Shown: piece by piece, positions 45,070 through 58,400 of the stretch
How the letters are laid out: every line of letters starts with the position of its first letter
Numbering within the stretch: the stretch's first letter is position 1
Source of the DNA: Acorus gramineus
Lineage: Eukaryota > Streptophyta > Magnoliopsida > Acorales > Acoraceae
Length of the DNA: 64,000 bases
NCBI GenBank assembly: GCA_030737835.1
Contig: CM060849.1
Span: 30,803,080-30,867,079 of the forward strand
Direction: 5' to 3'
Program-made: the position numbers and the translations under genes
The notes under the pieces: generated by a model
Told to the model about the DNA's origin: nothing
The model's input: only the letters and a program-made list of their open reading frames with translations
The model's database searches: none

Positions 45070-45780
45070 AATGTTGTAGACTCCTTCTAGAATCTGGACT
45101 CGGCTAAACGAAAATCATGCACTCAAAAAGAAATCAGGGGGACACCGGTGTGGTATCTATCAAAGGGACTCCGAAGAGATGTATCAGTAAGGGAATTCCA
45201 AAGGGGTAATCTCACTCTTAAGATAACTTGTTAGCAAGATGAACTCATAACTTAATTTGTTGTTAACATTTCCTTTTATAGGGTTCATGGGCTAGATAGC
45301 CGTTGTTACTGACCTCATAACTGTTGTAACAACTCTCATTAATGGCTGTTTAGTGGGCAAGTTTTATGGTAACTGCCTTGCTTTGTTATAGCTGAACGTG
45401 TCCCTAATTATCCATATTTTACAAGTAATGGGTCTTAATCACTCACTTGTTAGTTACATACGTTATTGATGTTTGACCATTTCTGAGATTCTGCTTGTGG
45501 TCTTGATTTGGTTGGTACACGGAGTCCTGTTTGGCGTGCACTTGGTTATCAGTTTGCAAAGTGTAAGACCGTCCAACCAGACCTGACAATCCGGTTGTGT
45601 CTCACCAGCTCGGGATGGCATTCATGACGCGAGGTGAAAACTGTCCGACCAGACCCAATTCAATCTGGTCATGTTTCGTCTTCTCGGGAGTGCCTGTTCG
45701 GCATTCTGAATTTAGGTTCAGATTCTTAGATGTCGGATACAGTGATCAATCCCTTTCTAAACCTTGACACGTGTCATCTT
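45070..45780. repeat. Possible solo-LTR remnant
   Basis: Composition and phrases such as CCTTTTATAGGGTTCATGG and the paired CCGTCCAACCAGACCTGAC / CTGTCCGACCAGACCCAAT resemble plant gypsy LTRs. No matching partner, primer site or target duplication is visible. Confidence 0.25.
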
Positions 45781-45963
45781 TTAATATGGTGCAAATTTTT
45801 CTCTCCACATATATGATATTATCCAATTTGTATATATACTCATACACATATATAAATAGTTGAATTTTTTTGTTTTATCTTTAACCAATATAAAATTAAT
45901 GAAAACAAAACAATAAAATTTAATGATGTGATATAATCAGTATCATTCATTCTAAGTATCTTT

Positions 45964-46720
45964 TGTTAAAATAAATCATAATAGCACTTAGAATCTTGAT
46001 TAACATGTTTGCGAATACTATAATCATATATTTCTATCATGCGGAATCATTATAGTATATATATACATATATATATATACACATATACACTATACAAACC
46101 TTTCTCCATGGTAAGTAGTCTTCTTTTGGTACAAGGACTTGAAGAAGAATAGAAGGATTCTTCACTCTCCTATCTCTCTATGGAGTGGACTTACTCTTGC
46201 TTGTGCAAACACAAGATGTTGTGAGACATGACAAATGGGTTGGGAGTCCACTCCCTTTTATAGATGGAGAGGGGGAACCCTCCCACACTCAAACATAAAT
46301 TGGATTCTTAAAACCCATTGAAGAATCCAATGAACCTACTAAATGTTTTGGGAATGTATCTAATAATGGGTGGGTGTTGGGAATACAAAGACATTGAATA
46401 TTTTCCTCATTCCAATGGCTATACATGTACACAATTATTCCATACATTGTGTACCACTTTAAAGAGATGTATATACATTGTCTATCACTTAATGAAAATG
46501 TACATACATTATGTACCACTTAATGGGATACACACAATTACTCTTTATACATTGTGTATTATTCAATGGATAGTCATGGGAATTGAACCACATAAAAACT
46601 TAATTAATTTATACTTAATTGATTTACTCTTCCAATGTACCCTTTTATGAACCAAATAATGAAATGGAACATTGATCATTACATGTCCATATTCATTTCT
46701 TAATGGGTCACATTCTTACA
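45964..46720 (-). repeat. 3' LTR of the Ty1-copia element
   Basis: On the plus strand it starts TGTTAAAATAAATCATAATAG and ends CACATTCTTACA. It contains imperfect repeats of ACATTGTGTACCACTTAATG type near 46440-46570 and a TATATATACATATATA tract. Confidence 0.93.
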
Positions 46721-46732
46721 TTCTCCCACTTG
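46721..46732 (-). other. Polypurine tract of the copia element
   Basis: On the minus strand CAAGTGGGAGAA directly precedes the TGTAAGAATG start of the LTR. Confidence 0.8.
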
Positions 46733-47061
46733 ACCCATTAATCACCCAGTTTCATCATAATATCATAATTAAGCAAAATTGCTAATGTGAGTCATGGCGG
46801 TTGTACTTTAATAAACAAGTAGTCCCTTCCATGTACTACAACATTATAATTTTACTTAACTTGATCATAAGTTTGATATCAAATAGGTTAGATTACATAA
46901 CCTATTATAATGGTTCCACATAAGTGTCTTGTCAGGACATTTTCCTATTATCATTCATTCATTACAATTCATGTGTACACATTATGAAAAATAGGAAATA
47001 ACAGAAGCACATTAAACTTGAGATCTCATTAGTGTCAATCATACAATAAGTTCATAATACA

Positions 47062-48522
47062 TTATGGATAGCGGTGAAGACCCATTCTTTCAACATGTTC
47101 CTTAAAAACCTTTGGCCCTAAACCTTTGGTTAATGGATCCGCTATCATAAGCTTGGTACTTATATTTTCTATTGACACTCTTTGCTTCTGTACTTCATCT
47201 TTGACCGATAAGTACTTTAATTCCATGTGTTTGACACCATTGGAGTACTTGTCGTTCTTAGAGAAGAAGACTGCTGCAGTATTATCACAAAAAATTCTCA
47301 ACGGCTTGGCAATAGTGTCGACAATCCCAAGTCCCGAGATAAAATTTCGCAGCCATAACGCATGATTCGTAGCCTCGAAACATGCAATGAACTCGGCCTC
47401 CATAGTGTGTGCAGCGATACTTCCTTGTTTTGCACTTTTCCATGATATAGCCCCTCCACTAAGCAGAAAGACATAGCCAGAGGTAGATTTTCTGCTATCG
47501 GGGCATCCAGCATGATCCGAGTCTGTGTATCCAATCACTTCCAAGTGATCAGATCTTCTAAATGTGAGCATATAATCTTTCGTTCCTTGCAAATATCTCA
47601 TAACCTTCTTTGCAGCCTTCCAATGAGCCATTCCTGGATTGCTTTGGTATCTACCGAGCATGCTGACTGCAAAACTGATATCTGGCCTCGTACATGTTTG
47701 CGCATACATTAAACTCCCAACGGCTGATGCATAAGGAATGACCTCCATTTGTTTTCGTTCCCAATCATTTTGAGGACATTGCATAAGACTGAATTTATCA
47801 CCCTTTTGTACTGGGGCGTCTGAAGGCGAACAATTCTGCATTCCAAACCTTTCAAGAACTCTTTCAATATAGCTTTTCTGAGACAATCCCAATATCTTTT
47901 GTGCTCGGTCTCGAATGATTTCGATTCCAATCACAAAATTTGCCTCTCCCATATCTTTCATTTCAAAGTTCTTTGTGAGGAATTGTTTTGTTTCGTACAA
48001 CAGGCCTAAATTGCTACTTGCAAGTAAGATGTCATCTACATATAGGATAAGAAAAATAAACTTGCTTCCACAAACCTTCAAGTAAATACACCGATCAACG
48101 GTATTTTCCTTAAAACCGAAGGAAACAATGGTATCATTAAACTTAAGATACCATTGTCGTGAAGCTTGTTTAAGTCCATAGATTGACTTCTTCAACTTGC
48201 AAACAAGATGTTCCTTTCCCTTTTCTGAGAAGCCTTCAGGCTGCTCCATATAAACATCTTCCTCTAAACTCCCATTCAAGAATGCAGTTTTTACATCCAT
48301 TTGGTGAAGCTCTAAATCAAAATGAGCCACCAATGCCATTATAATTCTGAGAGAGTCCTTCTTGGATACAGGAGAGAAGGTCTCTTTATAGTCAATGCCT
48401 TCTTTCTGAGTAAAGCCTTTAGCTACAAGTCTAGCTTTGAATCGTTCAATTGCCTTTAGAGTCTCGTTTGGTCTTGAAGACCCATTTGCAACCAACTCTC
48501 TTTGCTTGTTCAGGCAATTCAA
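47062..48522 (-). pseudogene. Copia reverse transcriptase and RNase H
   Basis: The frame includes RLVAKGFTQKEGIDYKETF, HQMDVKTAFLNG, KSIYGLKQASRQWY, LYVDDILLASS (active-site YVDD), TRPDISFAVSMLGRY, GYTDSDHAGCPDSRKSTSGY and the terminal ADPLTKGL. It is joined by a frameshift at about 48450 to the integrase frame. All catalytic motifs are intact within the frame. Confidence 0.9.
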
Positions 48523-50374
48523 CGAGATCCCAGACTTTATTTTGAGCCATAGACTTTAACTCTTCTTTCATAGCATCTATCCATTTGTCAGAATTATCTA
48601 CTTTTATGGCATCTGCATATGAAATTGGATCTGCCTTCATTCCTATGTCAAATTCAGACTCTTGTAGATACACCACGTAATCATCTGAAATAGCAGATCT
48701 CTTTTCCCTTTGAGATCTTCGTAATGCTACTCCTTGTGATGTTTCTAGAGTTGAATTACTATTAGTGATTTCATTATTGAGTGGTTGATCATTTATTTGC
48801 ATCTCATTATTGTTTGAACGATTATCAATAATAGGTGCAAGGTTCGGTTCAGAAGTTATGGGCAAGGGAACTTGCACCCTTACTTCTTCAACGACCACTT
48901 TTCGTGGTTGATCACTTCCACTATTCTCACCATTTTCTAGGAATTTTGCATTTCCAGTTTCTATTATTCTCGTGCTATGGTTAGGACAGTAAAATCTATA
49001 CCCTTTTGATTTTTCTGGATACCCTATAAAATATCCACTTATTGTTCTAGGGTCCAACTTTCTTTCTTGTGGATTGTAAATTCTAGCCTCTGCTGGACAA
49101 CCCCAAACATGTAGGTGTCGTAAACTCGGTTTCCTACCAGTCCAAAGCTCAAAAGGAGTTTTTGGGACTGACTTACTAGGAACTCGATTCAATATATAAA
49201 CAGCAGTCTTAAGGGCCTCAGTCCACAGAAATTCAGGCAAGATAGAATTACTTATCATACTCCTCACCATATCCATTAATGTACGATTGCGCCTCTCAGC
49301 TACACCATTCTGTTGAGGAGTGCCGGGCATCGTATATTGTGCACGAATTCCATACTGTGCTAGGAGTTTAGCAAATGGACCGGGGTGTTGTCCTGTTTCA
49401 TCATATCTCCCATAATACTCACCACCTCTATCAGAACGAATGACTTTAATCTTTTTGTCTAATTGCCGTTCAACCTCAGTAATATATACCTCAAGGGTAT
49501 CCACAGCCTGAGATTTATCATTAAGCAAATAGATATATCCAAATCTAGAAAAGTCATCAATAAAGGTAATAAAGTACTTTTCACCACTGAAACAGGGAGA
49601 AGAAAAAGGTCCACATATATCAGTGTGAACAATCTCAAGAAGCTCATTAGCTCTTGTGGCACCTTTCTTAGTGTGTTTGGTCTGTTTACCTTTAATACAG
49701 TCCACACACACTATAAAATCAGTAAAATCTAAGGTTGGAAGAACCTTATCTTTTACCAATCTTTCCATTCTTTCTCTGGAGATATGTCCCAGTCGTTTAT
49801 GCCACAAGAAGGAAGAATTTTCATTTATCATGTTTCTTTTAATTCCAATATTTCTATCAAGATGCAAGGTCATTAAAGCTTCAGAAAAAGAAGAATGAAG
49901 GTTCAATTTATATAAGCCATCACATAAAGTTCCACAACCCATAAAAATATTATTCTTGAACAAGTTAAAGGATTTATTTGCAAAATAAAAGGAATAACCA
50001 TCAAGGTCTAGTTTAGGAAGAGAAACAAGGTTTCTTGAAACAGAAGGAACATAAACAGTATTTTGCAAATCTAAATAAAAACCACTATCCAAAGACAAAC
50101 GATAGGTTCCAATGGCCAAGACTTCAACTTTCATGCGGTTCGCTACTAAGATGTATCTTTCATTTGGATTTGGGCTCCGGGTTGTAAGGAATCCCTGCAT
50201 TGAATTGGAAACATGAATAGAGGCACCTGAGTCAATCCACCATGTATTCGAAGGTACTTCAGCAAGATATGATTCGAAACATACATAAGCAAAGTGCTTA
50301 CCTTTCTTTTCGAACCATGCCCTACGCTTCGAACAGTCCTTCTGTATGTGTCCATTCTTTTTACAGAAAAACAC
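48446..50374 (-). pseudogene. Copia zinc knuckle, protease and integrase
   Basis: The frame begins in the knuckle (CKKNGHIQKDC). The protease WIDSGASIHVSN follows, then integrase with HKRLGHISRERM and VCVDCIKGKQTK (HHCC zinc finger), HTDICGPF, SDRGGEYYG and GTPQQNGVAERRNRT. It ends in the linker KWVFKTKRDSKGN. It is separated by frameshifts from gag upstream and RT downstream. Confidence 0.9.
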
Positions 50375-51161
50375 TTTGGACCCTTATCAGTCTTCACATG
50401 AACCTGAGGAGCATCAGCAGGACCATGGACCTTTGGTGGGGCTTGACCTTTGCCCTTTCCTTGCTTTCTTCCCTTTTTAATATCTTTATGAGCAACGAAA
50501 TGAACTGAATGAATCCCTCTTTGCTTAAGTCTGGCCTCCTCTTGAATGGCCATACTTGTTAACTCATTGGCATTCCATTTGTCTTTATTCGTATTATACG
50601 AGATTTGGAATGCCTCATACTGAGGTGGAAGTGAGTTCAAAATGAACTGCACTAAGAAGGATTCATCCACATTCATTCCCAATGTCTTGAGTTTTGTAGT
50701 GATATTAGTCATTTCTAAGATATGTTGTTGCATACCTCGCAACCCATCATATTTCATAGTTGTCAGTTGTGCCATAAGTGTCCCTGCTAATGATTTATCA
50801 GCAGCTTTGAAACGATCTTCCACATTTTCAGGTAGGTCTGTGCATCATCAGCTTTCGGAAGTGATGACTTGATGTTATTTGCAATAGTCATGCGCATAAA
50901 CATTAGACTAAGTCTGTTGGATCGCTCCCACTGCTTAAATATATTTTTGTCATCCTCACTGCTAGCCTCAGTGAGTTCAGTGGGCTTTTCAGTTTGGAGA
51001 GCCAAATCTAGATCCAGAACACCAAGGGTGAACTGTATCTGCTCATTCCAATCTGAAAAGTTCGATCCATCGAGAACGGGAACAGACGAAGCATGCGCAT
51101 GAAGAGAAGGAGTAACAGGTACTGAAATAAGATTAAAATACTCACCAATTAGTTTGCACAA
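50146..51161 (-). pseudogene. Copia gag, split by frameshifts
   Basis: Two frames (51161-50787 and 50823-50146) overlap near 50800. The first has VLDGSNFSDWNEQIQFTLGV; the second has MQQHILEMTNITTKLKTLG, FLVQFILNSLPPQYEAF and a Lys/Gly-rich linker, matching the UBN2-type gag of plant copia elements. The zinc knuckle continues in the next frame at 50374. Confidence 0.85.
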
Positions 51162-51807
51162 TTATAATTATGAACAAATAGTATCATCATGATCTCTTCC
51201 TTTGGGCCGAGTCATGACATACAAAGCGTTCCATTTTTTTTTTTTTTTTTGTTTCACATAATGAATAAGACTAATTGATGACATTATCCATAATCTGATA
51301 GACTTTTGACCTTTGGGCAACAAAAATAAAATCTGATTATGGGTGCATAAAAATTGTCTTATTCCAATTTCTAATTATTTAGTTATAGATCCACCTTTGG
51401 GTCAATCTACAACTTCCTAAATAGAAATTGTTAATCTATCTTCATATAATATATGTTTATAAAATTTTATGGTTGGGCCACTTTGGTGACTACCAAACTA
51501 TTCCATTTTATAAACATATAATCATAAATAATAAAATATAATATGATAGATCTAACATAAATACTTTCTCAATGATAAAAGCATAAGGCAAGAAAGTCAC
51601 GACCTATATATTCAAATTTAAATATATCCACTTTTACTTCAAAATTCCATAGTTATTTTTTCATTTATACAATTTATCAATAATGTACAATAAACAATAT
51701 GGATAGTCACTAACATTATGTGGATGGAAAAACTTATCAAATATGGAGAAAGACATGCTTAAACTTTCAAAAACAATCTTATAATCCGAAAAACATGAAA
51801 ATCACAA
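51162..51807 (-). other. Leader region of the copia element
   Basis: AT-rich sequence between gag and the primer-binding site. It contains a T tract at 51233-51250 and no gene. Confidence 0.6.
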
Positions 51808-51823
51808 CCATGCTCTGATACCA
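51808..51823 (-). other. Primer-binding site of the copia element
   Basis: On the minus strand TGGTATCAGAGCATGG begins two bases after the LTR, complementary to initiator tRNA-Met. Confidence 0.92.
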
Positions 51824-51825
51824 CA

Positions 51826-52579
51826 TGTAGTATAAATCATAATAACACTTAGAATCTTGATTAACATGTTTGCGAATACTATAATCATATATTTTTGTCA
51901 TGCGGAATCATTATAGTATATATACATATATATATATACACATACACATATACAAACCTTTCTCCATGGTAAGTAGTCTTCTTTTGGTACAAGGACTTGA
52001 AGAAGAATAGAAGGATTCTTCACTCTCCTATCTCTCTATGGAGTGGACTTACTCTTGCTTGTGCAAACACAAGATGTTGTGAGACATGACAAATGGGTTG
52101 GGAGTCCACTCCCTTTTATAGATGGAGAGGGGGAACCCTCCCACACTCAAACATAAATTGGATTCTTAAAACCCATTGAAGAATCCAATGAACCTACTAA
52201 ATGTGTTTGGGAATGTATCTAATAATGGGTGGGTGTTGGGAATACAAAGACATTGAATATTTTCCTCATTCCAATGGCTATACATGTACACAATTATTCC
52301 ATACATTGTGTACCACTTTAAAGAGATGTATATACATTGTCTATCACTTAATGAAAATGTACATACATTATGTACCACTTAATGGGATACACACAATTAC
52401 TCTTTATACATTGTGTATTATTCAATGGATAGTCATGGGAATTGAACCACATAAAAACTTAATTAATTTATACTTAATTGATTTACTCTTCCAATGTACC
52501 CTTTTATGAACCAAATAATGAAATGGAACATTGATCATTACATGTCCATATTCATTTCTTAATGGGTCACATTCTTACA
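51826..52579 (-). repeat. 5' LTR of the Ty1-copia element
   Basis: Nearly identical to 45964-46720, with small differences (AATAACAC against AATAGCAC, TTTTTGTC against TTTCTATC, ATGTGTTTGGG against ATGTTTTGGG). Confidence 0.93.
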
Positions 52580-53044
52580 TCTTTAACAAAAAATGTTATT
52601 TTATTTAGCCAGTCGAAAGAAGAAAGAAAGGAAAGCAAAAAAATTGAAAACTCTTTATGGTTAATAATATAATATAAATGTGTTCACAGCTGGAAAAGTT
52701 GGGGAACTACTGAGAAATGAAAAAGGTAAACTCTCAAAGAAAAAAAAGAGCAACGTCGGCAAACGTTGTGTTACTAGTTATATTAATTGCATCTATGATG
52801 ATTTGTAGAAATTATTCTTTTTTTGCATTATTAATTTGATTATGGGACTTGTAATATAAATATCTTTAATTTTTAGTGCTCTTTCCCTTGTTTTTTGGTG
52901 TGTTATGTATAACATCAATTTGTCCAATACTGACAACTTGCTTGACATAGAAAAACATCAATTACAAGAAATCACAATATAAATGCAAAAATGAAGAACA
53001 AATAGACTTCTAACATTTAACATGCATGCAAAAATGAAGATCAT

Positions 53045-53305
53045 TTCGGTCGGTATCGAATTGGACGACGTGAAAATCGAACAGCATCTCACCTATAAAT
53101 CGAACTGCACAACCAATTGTTAGATATATATTTCACCCTCCTATTGGATACTGATCATACATAGAAATTCATATTTTCTCCAATAGTTGATTGAATCCAA
53201 TAAAAGAGTGAAATATATACTCAACAATTAATGATATAATTCGATTTATAAATGGTGCTGTTCAATTTTTAAATCATCCAATTCAATATAAATCAAACGG
53301 ACTGG
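53045..53305. mobile_element. Palindromic MITE
   Basis: ATCGAATTGGACGACGTGAA at the left faces its reverse-complement relative CCAATTCAATATAAATC at the right. Inner blocks ATCGAACAGCATCTCACC / ATGGTGCTGTTCAAT and TATATTTCAC / GTGAAATATATA also pair. The whole of about 250 bp is one imperfect hairpin. Target duplication was not resolved. Confidence 0.6.
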
Positions 53306-53554
53306 ATCCGGTCCGTATAAACAATATAATAATATATGGTCCATACATGTCACTATGTCCACAAATATCTAACCGACCCAGTTGCAAGAATAAATAAAGA
53401 ATAAAAAGCGTCATTATACGCTTTCATTTTCAGTTGTCATGAAAATAAGGTGTTTATGAGACGTCATGGAGACCACGACGACCTTCGTCCAACTTTCATA
53501 TCTCCCGACGTAGCGGTCGCATCAATCCGTAAATAACTTGAACTCCGATGGCCA

Positions 53555-54257
53555 GGCCCGGCCCTGGGTGTAGGCCCAGTAGGCAGGTGCCTAGGGCCCC
53601 CACCCAGGGAAGGGCCCCCAAACCATACTACCTAATTAATATCATGCATAACCTGTTTTATCATTTATGGGCCTCCCTACGAATGATGAATCTGCAAATA
53701 TATAAGCCTACTACGAATGATGAATCTTGCTATTTTAACTCATCTAGGATTCCAAATGGCAATAAAAATTGCAATCAATTCCACCCATGCATAATTAAAA
53801 TTTTAAAATCTCTTTTTAGAATGTCAATAATCACACTCTCTTTATCTCAATCTCTCTTCCATAATCTCTCTATCCCTCTCTCTCAAGTTTCAACCATTTC
53901 AAAATTTAAGAATCAAAATATAAAGATTTTACAACAAATTCATCTCTATTATAAGGTATGTAGCCCTTTTTTGAATCTAAGTTTCGTGAAATCCGTATTA
54001 TTCGTAGAAAATTGGATTATATGTATGTGCTTGTAATTTATAATTGTTACAAGATGGATTATATATGATAGTTAAGTTATGAAATAAAGTTGATGAGAGT
54101 ATGTATTTATCTTTTATACTCTTTTAGTAGATCAATGACAAATGATAATTTATTGTGTTATATTTAAATAAGATGAATTTTTTTTAGGTGATAGGGCCCC
54201 ATTTTAAAAGATCGCCTAAGGCCCCACCCAAATTTTCAAATCTCAGGGCCGGCCCTG
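53555..54257. mobile_element. Non-autonomous hAT element with CAGGGCCGGCCCTG-type ends
   Basis: The right end CAGGGCCGGCCCTG and the left end CAGGCCCGGCCCTG are the palindromic termini of a common plant hAT group. The 8-bp GATGGCCA flanks both sides (53547-53554 and 54258-54265). Subterminal GGGCCCC words are also inverted. The 162-codon open frame inside has no transposase motif. The left duplication overlaps the first two bases of the terminus, so the exact start is ambiguous by two bases. Confidence 0.85.
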
Positions 54258-54265
54258 GATGGCCA

Positions 54266-55459
54266 TTGTTGGTTTTGGTTTGATCCCCGAATTTTTTTAT
54301 ATATCAATTCAAATTAGACCTGACTATTAAAAAATTAAATTTTATTTATAATTTAAAATTTTATTGATAAAAATTTCTAGTTATGAAAATCTAATGACTA
54401 TATATTTAATATGAAAAAATTTTCTTGGTTGCGGGGGGTCATTTTCTTTCACAACTAATTTTTGTCGGTGCTCCCCGTCCCCATCAAAGGTCCAGCGATC
54501 TCAGCCGTCAAACATGCATTTTCGAAATGAATTAATTTTGACCGTTAATATGTAATATTGACAATCACTCAAATACCACCATCCGATGTCCACTTAGGAG
54601 TCTATTCTATAAGTTGGCCGGGGGTGTGGGCCCCAGCGGCGTGGGTGACGCCATCCAGAGTCCAACTTGAGTCACGTTTTCGAACACTACGTCCGTCTGG
54701 TGCTCCGCGGTCACATGTGAAATAGAGTTAATGCAAAGCATGATTGGTCAACTCGTCGTAAGAGCTGGAGAGGTTAATCGCCCGAAGCGTTTGCACGTGA
54801 AACAACCCAACCGAGTCATGTTGAGCCGGGGATCGCTCGCCGTGGATCTTGCATCGCACGGATCTCGATGTCCCGTCCCGTGATCCCAGGATCTCCCAAA
54901 CTCATTGCCGTCAATCAATCGGAGCCATTCATATCCAAATGTACGGTCAAGATCAGATCTCGAATTGTATTTCTGACACAGTCAAACAGAGATGGGTTTC
55001 GTAACTCATAAAGTCCCACTTTTGCGTCCCATGTTTCGGCACTCGAGCCCCACCTGGTCCTTGCAATGACGTTTTTTACCCTCCCTCGTCTTCCCGCTCG
55101 AGATCGGCGCATCCCGTCACTTTCGCGCAATGTCGGTGGTCGGCCGGTAATTATGGAGAAAACAGTAGGGACATTTACGTAAATTGACCACATCGCTAGT
55201 GGATATATGTTCGCCTGTTTTTTTTTTTTTTTTTCTTACATCTCTCCCGCGGCTTTGAACGCGGTTTCTCTGTTTCGTTTGTCTCTATCTTTCGCGAGTT
55301 TTTTTTTGTTTTTTTAAATAATCGCTCGGAATTCTGCCTCTACCGATGATATGATGATGCTCCGCGTGAAAAAGAAGAGGCGGAAATCGGCGATCCGAAT
55401 CTGCTGAAGCCTGAAGAACTCGCGAGTCAGATCGGGCGTGGAGAATAAGGAGGTACGTT
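54266..55459 (+). promoter_or_regulatory. Probable promoter and 5' UTR of the GAUT15-type gene
   Basis: Composition rises in GC from about 54430 and contains no gene I recognise. Poly-T tracts lie at 55218-55234 and 55300-55307. The last 130 bases are the likely leader. No TATA box stands out. Confidence 0.4.
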
Positions 55460-58400
55460 ATGCATCTGTACATAACGCCGGGGGCGAAGAGGGTGACGAT
55501 ATCGAGCCTCGGCGGCGGCTGCTCGTGCGAGGCGACGAAGGCGGCGGGGAAGAAGGACGGGCCGAGCAATCGGCGATTCTCGTTCAGATCGGCGTTGCCG
55601 ACCATTCTCATCGCCGGTGTCCTGTTGCCCTTTGTGTTCATCAGAGCGGCTTTCGTAGCCCTCGACGGCGCCTCCAGATGTTCTTCCGATAATCGTGAGT
55701 TCCCCTAAAATTTCAATTTTTGTTATTTTTTTTTTTTTTTTGAAATCGAAATGATTTGGTTTTTATTGGGTTTTTTTTTTCTTTTCGAAATCGTGATTTT
55801 ACAGACTGTTTTGGGTGGAGATTTGGGCCTCAGTTTCTTTGGGGAGGTGACACTTCACTGGTGAGTCCATGATTTCGTTTTCACTCGTTCACTGTTTCTA
55901 CTGAATAATTTATTACCGAAAATACCCTCACCAAAGTGAAGAAGTGTTTTTGAGATTTGTCTACGAAATGACGAGAAAGCCCTTGAACCTGTAGTGATGC
56001 GGGATGAATTTAGTTGGGGTTGTTACGTAAATTGTGAGCTGTCAATTTTGGTTTTTCGTTCGATTTTCACCCGACGCGGGAACACTGACAGAGTTTGGTG
56101 GGCCCCACGTAGAGCTGGGCTTTATGATTTGATTCCGACGTACATCCAAACCTTTGTCCACTCTCATATTGAGTCCGCATGCTTTAAGGTCACTTTTGTC
56201 TTTTCAAACCAAAGAAACCGCGTTTTGTAGTGTTAAAAAAAAATGAGCGCGAAATTTACCCCACCATTCAACTGATTTTAACTGCCAATAACGTAATACT
56301 AACAAAAAGTTTTGAGAGGACCGGTGAAAATCACGGGAGTTCATATAACCTTACCGAAATGGAATTTTTTTTTTTTTTTTGAAAATATGGCAGGGTATAA
56401 GTTTTTGGATAATCTTGAATAAGAATTTTAATGTGTTTGTTTATTTCAGATAACCCTTGATAAAGTATGTCATAATAACCTAGTATAAAATAGTATATAC
56501 GGATTCCAATCAACCCTTGAAATTAAAGTTATTCTATATTATTCTACTCAAAGAATATGTGGACCCACTGTTAAATCAACTGTCATCACCTCTTATAAAT
56601 CACATGTCAAATCAACTATTATTATTTTTTTACTTTTTTAAATTCTTATCCATACTTTATTCATATTTTATCTAAACAACAAAACATTTATTATTACGTT
56701 TATCAACGAGAATAACTCAAAACACAAACACAAAATCACTTTATCTTTATTTATACTCACTTATGCTTGAATAAATGTATACCTTGTTATAAATCATATC
56801 CCCGTTCTAAACGGAGCCTTAGGGTGCCACATGTATCACATATTTCTTTTTTGAGAGTGCTATTACTTGCGTGGTGGCTGGAGAAATTTTTATAGAATGG
56901 ATTATTTTTTAAAAAAAAATTATAAAATTTTGAAAAATTTTATCGTTATCATATATTTATAAAAAATATAAATTTACATTTTGAAAATAAAACAACAATT
57001 TACATTAATTAAAAACAAAATATAAAAAAACATCAAAGAAATGAGATGAAATATTTCTAATATATGAACTTTTATTATTTGGCTGTTTTACGTATAAAAT
57101 CTGAGTCCGACATAGTCAATTGGTGGGCTGGGTTGTTATGGTTTGAAAGGGTGGCAGTAGTAGATTCAGGTTTGCTTTTTTTTTTTTTTTTAATGTGATG
57201 GGGTCAATTGACTCCACTACATTATGTGTGGCACCGCTCTTGCTTGCAGTTTACATGGACAATCCTGTAGATTGTCCATATATCTTTATAGCAGTCTAGC
57301 AAGTTATATACATCTTTAGAAGATAATATATATATATCGTTAATTTTTTTAAAATTTATTAAAAATGAATTATTTAATTTAAAATAGAACGATATACATT
57401 TTTTTATTAAAACATATACATTAGTAGATACTAGATGATGTTTACTAACTTTAAAAAATCAAAATATAAACAGATTGTCAGTGGAACCGTTTCTGAAACT
57501 GTAACTTTTTTTTATCATGTCATCGTTATTCATGTATTTGGCCTCCTTTTGAAATTACTATTAGAGCTAATTATTATTTATCTAAATATATGTATGACCT
57601 TGTGTTTATATTCGCATGAAGCAAGAATAAGGTATTAAATATAAGTACAAATTTGTTTGGTTAAGTGAAATATTGAATCACAGAGGCTTGGGAATGAATT
57701 GGTGAGGGCATTGATAGAAGCGCAAGAAGAAGGCGTGGAGGGGAGTGCGGTGGAGGCAGCTCCAAAGTCGTTCAGTGATTTGGTTGCGGACGTAACTGCC
57801 AACCAATATGACCTCAAGACCTTTGCCTTGAAGACCAAAGCCATGGTACTATTTGTTACAGCATTTTTTGTTGGTTTCTTTTTTGTCTAGTTTTGCAATG
57901 TTTGCTAGTTAGCCTTTTTTTTTTTTTGGTTAAAAAAATAAAAATAAAAATCGAGCTTATCCAGATGACCTCTCCATACATTGATAAGAAAATGGTTGGT
58001 GGTAGTGGGTGAATATGGGATATCATATTCTGAAAGGTTTTGCTTGATTTTATATACTTTAAATGGTTGTTGCTTAAGTTTTCCTTTTCATTCCTTTTCA
58101 TTAGCATATTGGGCTTGGACTTTTATTTAAACATCGTCTTGTTACTGTGTAACTGATTTTTCTTCTGCAAAGTCAGTTTGACATCCGTGTTAAAAATTAG
58201 TTGAGAATTAGTTTTTGTGAAAAAAATTGGTTGAAGCAATTTTTATGAAAAATTATGCAATCCACATGATGCATGGAAGGATAATCAGTGAGTTCTATAG
58301 TTGGTTGCTTGCCTAGTCAAGTGGTTGATGCTGCAAAAAAACTAAAAATTGGAGAATAATAGAGATGATGCAATTTTTTTGAAATTTATGGGATACCAAG

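Larger units (their letters stand above)
45964..52579 (-). mobile_element. Complete Ty1-copia LTR retrotransposon with decayed coding region
   Basis: The LTRs at 45964-46720 and 51826-52579 (about 755 bp, TGT...ACA) are flanked by a perfect 5-bp target duplication TCTTT (45959-45963 and 52580-52584). Primer-binding site and polypurine tract are both in place on the minus strand. Gag, protease, integrase, RT and RNase H follow in copia order, but three frameshifts break the frame. It is probably non-autonomous now. Confidence 0.95.

Noticed and set aside
46318-46650. 110-codon frame and its copy at 52201-52509
   Set aside because: Both lie inside the copia LTRs and are repeats of each other; not a protein gene.
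53548-54036. 162-codon frame in the second hAT element
   Set aside because: It begins in the terminal repeat and has no transposase or BED-finger motif.
55438-55692. Alternative 84-codon frame overlapping GAUT15 exon 1
   Set aside because: The other frame gives the family N-terminus and transmembrane anchor and splices in phase with exon 2.
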